Part shown: piece by piece, positions 5,459 through 7,806 of the stretch
How the letters are laid out: each line of letters opens with the position of its first letter
Numbering within the stretch: the stretch's first letter is position 1
Assembly (NCBI GenBank): GCA_902373595.1
Contig: CABKMX010000045.1
Span: 1 to 7,806 of the forward strand
Length of the DNA: 7,806 nt
Direction of reading: 5' to 3'
Source: an uncultured Christensenellaceae bacterium
Lineage (GTDB): Bacteria; Bacillota; Clostridia; Christensenellales; UBA3700
The notes under the pieces: model-generated
Told to the model about the DNA's origin: nothing
Database searches by the model: none
What the model saw: the letters and a program-made list of their open reading frames with translations, nothing else
Translations under genes and position numbers: made by a program

Positions 5459-5995
5459 TCAGATGAGTTTTTCGACCTGTCCGAACTCGAGTTCGACCGA
5501 AGTGTCCCTGCCGAACATCGAGACGGACACCTTGACCTTTTGCGTGTCCAGCTTGATCTCTTTGACCTCGCCCAAGAAGTCTTGGAGCGGACCGCTGATG
5601 ATGTGGACCTGGTCGCCGACCTGCAAATGCAGATCTTCCGCCTTGACCTTCTCAAGCTGCGCCTTTTTGACGTCGTCGGGAGACATCGGGAGCGGCTTGC
5701 CGTCCGCGGACGTGCAGAAGTCCCTGACGCCGCGCGTGTTGCGCACCATGTACCAGATCTGCTTGGTGTAGATCATCTTGATGAAGACATAGTTGGGATA
5801 CTTGCGGCGCATGACGAATTTCTTCTTGCCGCCCTCCTTCTCGACAACCTCTTCCGCCTCGGGTACAACCACGTCGAAAATTTTGTCGTGAAGATTGCTG
5901 CTCTCAACCATCCTCAATATGTTGTCGCGAACGATATAGTCATAGCCGGTCGTCGTGCATATGATATACCATTGCGGTTTGGACATGTCTATCAT
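5459..5995 (-). CDS. nusG: Transcription elongation/termination factor NusG
   Basis: The 178-residue protein binds the RNA polymerase clamp and adjusts pausing, termination and coupling to ribosomes. The NGN domain spans about residues 8-108, with WYIICTTTGYDY (9-20), RRKYPNYVFIKM (63-74) and WYMVRNTRGVRDF (81-93). The KOW domain is C-terminal (about 125-178), with VGDQVHIISGPLQDFLGEV (126-144) and SMFGRDTSVELEFGQVEKL (159-177). The ATG at 5993-5995 was chosen over one at codon 4 because GGGAGG at 6001-6006 is correctly spaced only from the former. secE ends 12 bases upstream, the standard secE-nusG pair. Confidence 0.97.
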   Translation of the reverse strand: MIDMSKPQWYIICTTTGYDYIVRDNILRMVESSNLHDKIFDVVVPEAEEVVEKEGGKKKFVMRRKYPNYVFIKMIYTKQIWYMVRNTRGVRDFCTSADGKPLPMSPDDVKKAQLEKVKAEDLHLQVGDQVHIISGPLQDFLGEVKEIKLDTQKVKVSVSMFGRDTSVELEFGQVEKLI

Positions 5996-6000
5996 AGACC

Positions 6001-6006
6001 CCTCCC
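6001..6006 (-). promoter_or_regulatory. nusG ribosome binding site (decides the start)
   Basis: GGGAGG lies directly after the secE stop (6008-6010) and five to seven bases before the nusG ATG at 5995. The alternative ATG three codons later would be about 14 bases away. The tight spacing suggests coupled translation of secE and nusG. Confidence 0.8.
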
Positions 6007-6007
6007 G

Positions 6008-6337
6008 TTATGCCGCGCCGCCGCCTACGAGCAATTCGAGCAGCCAAGCGCACAGGGAATCGAATCCCATAACTATCAAGACGAAGATCAACACGACAAC
6101 AAGCACCGTGCCGAGCTGCGCGAATACCTTTTTCGCAGTCGGCCAATTGACCTTTTTGAGCTCGGAAAAGATGCCCTTGAAAAAGTCCTTGATGCGCGTG
6201 CCTACCGAGGGCTTGTCGCTCTTCTTCTTTTGAGGTTTTGAAGGCTTGCCGGATGTCGCGTCCTTGTTGTCGAGCTGAGCGTCACCGAGTGACTTGTTGA
6301 TGACCTCGCCGCCTTCCACCTGATTATTCTTTGCCAT
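6008..6337 (-). CDS. secE: Preprotein translocase subunit SecE
   Basis: SecE clamps SecY in the SecYEG protein-export channel. The 109-residue product has the diagnostic amphipathic-helix motif FSELKKVNWPT (57-67), followed by a single membrane helix at about 75-103. Residues 1-48 form a hydrophilic, Lys/Ser/Asp-rich cytoplasmic extension with no recognisable domain, so the protein is longer than the 60-75 residues common in Bacillota. The start ATG follows GAGGGG at about 6342-6347. It lies between rpmG and nusG, the normal arrangement. Confidence 0.95.
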   Translation of the reverse strand: MAKNNQVEGGEVINKSLGDAQLDNKDATSGKPSKPQKKKSDKPSVGTRIKDFFKGIFSELKKVNWPTAKKVFAQLGTVLVVVLIFVLIVMGFDSLCAWLLELLVGGGAA

Positions 6338-6353
6338 ATTCCCCTCGCTGCGA

Positions 6354-6503
6354 TTACTTGGATTCTTTATGCAGAGTGGTCTTCTTGCAGAATTTGCAGT
6401 ATTTGTTCACTTCCAATCTGTCGGGAGTGTTCTTCTTGTTCTTGTATGTGTCGTAGTTGCGTTGCTTACACTCTGTGCAAGCCAAGGTGATTCTTGTCCT
6501 CAC
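6354..6503 (-). CDS. rpmG: 50S ribosomal protein L33 (zinc-binding type), GTG start
   Basis: The 49-residue product starts at GTG 6501-6503 and ends at TAA 6354-6356. It begins [20 protein letters not shown] (GTG read as Met) and ends LHKESK, and contains two CxxC pairs (C9/C12 and C36/C39), the zinc-binding form of L33. No ATG is available in frame, and GGAGGT at 6513-6518 stands nine bases before the GTG. L33 binds 23S rRNA near the E site; zinc and zinc-free paralogs are often exchanged under zinc limitation. It is the first gene of the rpmG-secE-nusG-rplK-rplA unit. Confidence 0.96.
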   Translation of the reverse strand: MRTRITLACTECKQRNYDTYKNKKNTPDRLEVNKYCKFCKKTTLHKESK

Positions 6504-6512
6504 GGTGTCAAC

Positions 6513-6518
6513 ACCTCC
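6513..6518 (-). promoter_or_regulatory. rpmG ribosome binding site (decides the GTG start)
   Basis: GGAGGT lies nine bases before GTG 6501-6503. Its GGTG also pairs with CACC immediately before the start codon (4-bp stem, TTGA loop, 6504-6515), so it may be partly hidden in the mRNA. Confidence 0.8.
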
Positions 6519-6543
6519 AAAAAAATTACACCCTTTTCGGTGC
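6519..6543 (-). terminator. Terminator-like hairpin at the 5' end of the rpmG leader
   Basis: Read leftward, GCACC pairs with GGTGT (four Watson-Crick pairs and one G-U) around GAAAAG, followed by AA and seven T residues (6519-6525) that abut the Shine-Dalgarno. The predicted transcription start near 6543 is the first base of the stem. It has the form of a minimal intrinsic terminator, but the stem is short. It could act as an attenuator, as a 5' stabilising hairpin, or as neither. Confidence 0.45.
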
Positions 6544-6549
6544 TATAAC

Positions 6550-6578
6550 ATTTTAGCACGCGGACGCATACATGTCAA
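6550..6578 (-). promoter_or_regulatory. SigA-type promoter of rpmG-secE-nusG-rplK-rplA
   Basis: TTGACA (6573-6578) and TAAAAT (6550-6555) are separated by 17 bases. The start is predicted near 6543, giving a leader of about 40 bases. The spacer contains one arm of a 9-bp inverted repeat (6560-6568). Confidence 0.92.
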
Positions 6579-6625
6579 ACAAAAAACACGCGATATTGCA
6601 AAAATATCGCAAAGTGTGCGTCCGC
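6560..6625. repeat. Nested inverted repeats around the SDR terminator and rpmG promoter
   Basis: The outer arms GCGGACGCA (6560-6568) and TGCGTCCGC (6617-6625) are exact reverse complements 48 bases apart. They enclose the inner perfect repeat GCGATATT (6590-6597) and AATATCGC (6603-6610). The inner pair forms the terminator at 6581-6618. The outer left arm lies in the rpmG promoter spacer and the outer right arm beyond the terminator. Confidence 0.6.
6581..6618 (-). terminator. Rho-independent terminator of the SDR gene
   Basis: Read leftward, GCGATATT and AATATCGC form a perfect 8-bp stem around TTTGC. ACAC and GTGT can extend it across a TTT bulge, and six T residues follow (6581-6586). 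It ends only a few bases before the -35 of the rpmG promoter, insulating the ribosomal unit from SDR transcription. Confidence 0.8.
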
Positions 6626-6644
6626 CGCGCCCAAATCAGCGGTT

Positions 6645-6675
6645 TTGCCCCTCCCGGGACCTCCGGAAGGGGCAA
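6645..6675. other. Hairpin just after the SDR stop codon
   Basis: TTGCCCCT (6645-6652) and AGGGGCAA (6668-6675) are exact reverse complements, and an inner CCGG/CCGG pairing is possible. Leftward it is followed by AAAACCGC, not T residues, so it is not a normal terminator for the SDR gene; rightward it has only a short TTTCTT. In the SDR mRNA it probably protects the 3' end or adds to the terminator about 30 bases further on. Confidence 0.6.
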
Positions 6676-6679
6676 TTTC

Positions 6680-7645
6680 TTACTTGTCCTCGAGAGGATC
6701 GTTCGCGAACGCGCCGCCCGCAGGCACCTCGTCCAGCGACTTGTACACTTCCTTCTTGCGGTCTTTGAGCAGCTTGTCCAGCTCCTCTTTGCGCTCGATC
6801 TGTTCCTTGTAGATGGGATAGAACGACTTGATCTTGCCGCAGAACGCCTTGATCGCCGCGCCCGTCGCCTTGCAGGTGAACGCCGGACATACCCTCATGC
6901 CGAAGTCCATCAGCCTCGCGACGCCGTCGGTGACGACGCGCGCCTTGCGCTTGCGCATTGCCTTGACGATGCGCTTCGCCGCGGTCTCGGCGGTGATACC
7001 GATGCTCTCGACGAGGCTGTCCGCCTTGTCCGCCTTTTCGCCCTCGCTCTCGCGAGCCTTGTAGATGTCCGTCTTGACGGGACCGGGCATAACGCACGAA
7101 ACGCCGATGCCGAACCCTCTGAGTTCCTGCGCCAGGCACTCGGTCAGCGCCCATACGCCGCCCTTGGTCGCAGAGTAGATGCTCTCGCCGCCGACAGGAA
7201 GTATCGCCGACGCGCTCGCGACGTTGCAGATGTAGCCGAAACGGCTCTTCTTGATGTAGGGCAGCATCTCCTTGCACGCATAGACGACGCTCATCATGTT
7301 GGTCGACACGACCTTGTCGATCTGATCGTCGGTCATGTCGTTGTATTGCATGAACGGCTGTATCATGCCTGCGTTGTTGATCAATATGTCGACTTGGAAG
7401 CCCATCGCGTCGAGCTCCGCACCGAAGTCGCGCCACGACTGCCTGTCCGAGATGTTGATGCGGCGATAGCTGAACTTGTCGCCGAGCTCCTCTTTGAGAG
7501 CGTCGAGTTTCGCCTTGTTGCGGGCGATGCCCATCACGTTGCAGCCGTACTTCTTGACGAGGATGAGGGCGATCTCTTTGCCCATGCCCGTCGAGCATCC
7601 GGTGAGGACGACGTTGCGTCCGTAGATCCAATCTTTCTTTGACAT
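6680..7645 (-). CDS. Short-chain dehydrogenase/reductase (SDR) family oxidoreductase
   Basis: The 321-residue protein is a classical SDR with a Rossmann fold. TGCSTGMG (15-22) binds the NAD(P) pyrophosphate, and NNAG (90-93) and N116 are structural or catalytic. The triad S144, Y157 and K161 is complete (VASASAILP, YSATK), and PGPVKTD (187-193) closes the cofactor site. R42 after the second strand (GIARNKAKL) favours NADP(H). The chain is about 70 residues longer than a minimal SDR: the C-terminal part contains a hydrophobic or Cys-containing stretch (about 245-270) and a highly charged helix or coil (about 277-305). Substrate cannot be told; similar long SDRs act on acyl chains, steroids or sphingoid ketones. 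The ATG follows AAAAGGTG (7651-7658). It is monocistronic, with its own promoter and terminator. Confidence 0.93.
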   Translation of the reverse strand: MSKKDWIYGRNVVLTGCSTGMGKEIALILVKKYGCNVMGIARNKAKLDALKEELGDKFSYRRINISDRQSWRDFGAELDAMGFQVDILINNAGMIQPFMQYNDMTDDQIDKVVSTNMMSVVYACKEMLPYIKKSRFGYICNVASASAILPVGGESIYSATKGGVWALTECLAQELRGFGIGVSCVMPGPVKTDIYKARESEGEKADKADSLVESIGITAETAAKRIVKAMRKRKARVVTDGVARLMDFGMRVCPAFTCKATGAAIKAFCGKIKSFYPIYKEQIERKEELDKLLKDRKKEVYKSLDEVPAGGAFANDPLEDK

Positions 7646-7693
7646 AGCTTCACCTTTTGCGTTTATACGCGTAATATTTTATTTTCCGTCAAA

Positions 7694-7722
7694 ATTTTAA
7701 CACGGCGCGCGTCCAAAGTCAA
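7694..7722 (-). promoter_or_regulatory. SigA-type promoter of the SDR gene
   Basis: TTGACT (7717-7722) and TAAAAT (7694-7699) are separated by 17 bases, and TGT before the -10 makes it an extended -10 promoter. The start is predicted near 7687, with a leader of about 40 A/T-rich bases ending at the Shine-Dalgarno AAAAGGTG. Confidence 0.88.
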
Positions 7723-7752
7723 CCGTTTGCGCGCGCGAGAACGCCTTTTACA

Positions 7753-7806
7753 ATGCTCATGTACGGTAAGGAAGCAAGCAACCGAAAACAAGAGATAGAC
7801 CGCCAG
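7753..7806 (+). CDS. Possible start of a rightward gene, cut by the window edge
   Basis: Reading frame is open from ATG 7753 (or ATG 7759) to the window end: 18 codons, beginning MLMYGKEASNRKQEIDRQ. No Shine-Dalgarno precedes either ATG. TACAAT (7749-7754) is a plausible -10 box with TTGCGC (7727-7732) sixteen bases upstream, so transcription would start at or near ATG 7759. It may be a leaderless gene, or the transcribed leader of a gene or RNA beyond the edge. Too short to assign to a family. Confidence 0.25.
   Translation, partial: MLMYGKEASNRKQEIDRQ

Noticed and set aside
6645..6675. Hairpin after the SDR stop as a leftward intrinsic terminator
   Set aside because: The leftward 3' flank is AAAACCGC with no T-run; the hairpin at 6581-6618 fits a terminator much better.
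6519..6680. A tRNA gene near secE, as seen in some Bacillota
   Set aside because: No cloverleaf, TTCGA-type T-loop or CCA end was found on either strand; the gap is explained by a terminator, a promoter and hairpins.
7661..7690. A second SDR promoter, TTGACG then TATAAA
   Set aside because: The spacer is 19 bases and the start would fall at the Shine-Dalgarno; the 7694-7722 promoter is far better.

Overview
The window looks like a chromosomal stretch from a GC-rich, spore-forming Bacillota bacterium, probably a class Clostridia lineage and perhaps an uncultured Christensenellales-like one. That placement is inferred from four things: very strong GGAGG ribosome binding sites, consensus TTGACA-17-TATAAT-type promoters, a Bacillota-style L10 leader RNA, and a SpoIIQ-like M23 protein behind a forespore-sigma-like promoter. 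No 16S rRNA or other lineage marker is present, so the assignment is tentative.

Left part (1-668): a leftward sporulation-type unit. A 24-residue hydrophobic peptide (498-572) is followed by the 5' part of an M23/LytM protein with an N-terminal membrane anchor and a very Asp-rich linker; it runs off the left edge. Its promoter (592-621) matches the SigF/SigG consensus and lies back to back with the SigA-type promoter (624-652) of rightward hisC.

Next (669-3153): hisC (histidinol-phosphate aminotransferase family) ends in a strong terminator. After it comes a diverged member of the glycerol-1-phosphate dehydrogenase/iron-alcohol-dehydrogenase superfamily (1872-3119). Its transcript appears to be leaderless, and its promoter spacer is a perfect 16-bp palindrome. 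A bidirectional terminator (3118-3153) separates it from the convergent ribosomal cluster.

Centre (3167-6578, leftward): the order of transcription is rpmG, secE, nusG, rplK, rplA, then a new promoter and L10 leader, then rplJ and rplL. The first promoter (6550-6578) drives rpmG-secE-nusG-rplK-rplA. The second (4218-4246) drives rplJL through a regulated leader with an intrinsic terminator. Unlike the usual arrangement, rpoB does not follow rplL. rpmG starts with GTG. The products are 50S proteins (L33, L11, L1, L10, L7/L12), a translocon subunit (SecE) and the elongation factor NusG.

Right part (6581-7806): a leftward short-chain dehydrogenase/reductase gene with its own promoter and a terminator lying just upstream of the rpmG promoter. 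At the right edge is the possible start of a rightward gene.

The most noteworthy items are the leaderless gene with its palindromic promoter spacer and altered metal-ligand positions, the two sets of competing pairings in the rplJ leader, the forespore-type promoter with its tiny membrane peptide, and the absence of rpoB after rplL. I found no CRISPR array, insertion sequence, tRNA, rRNA or defence system.
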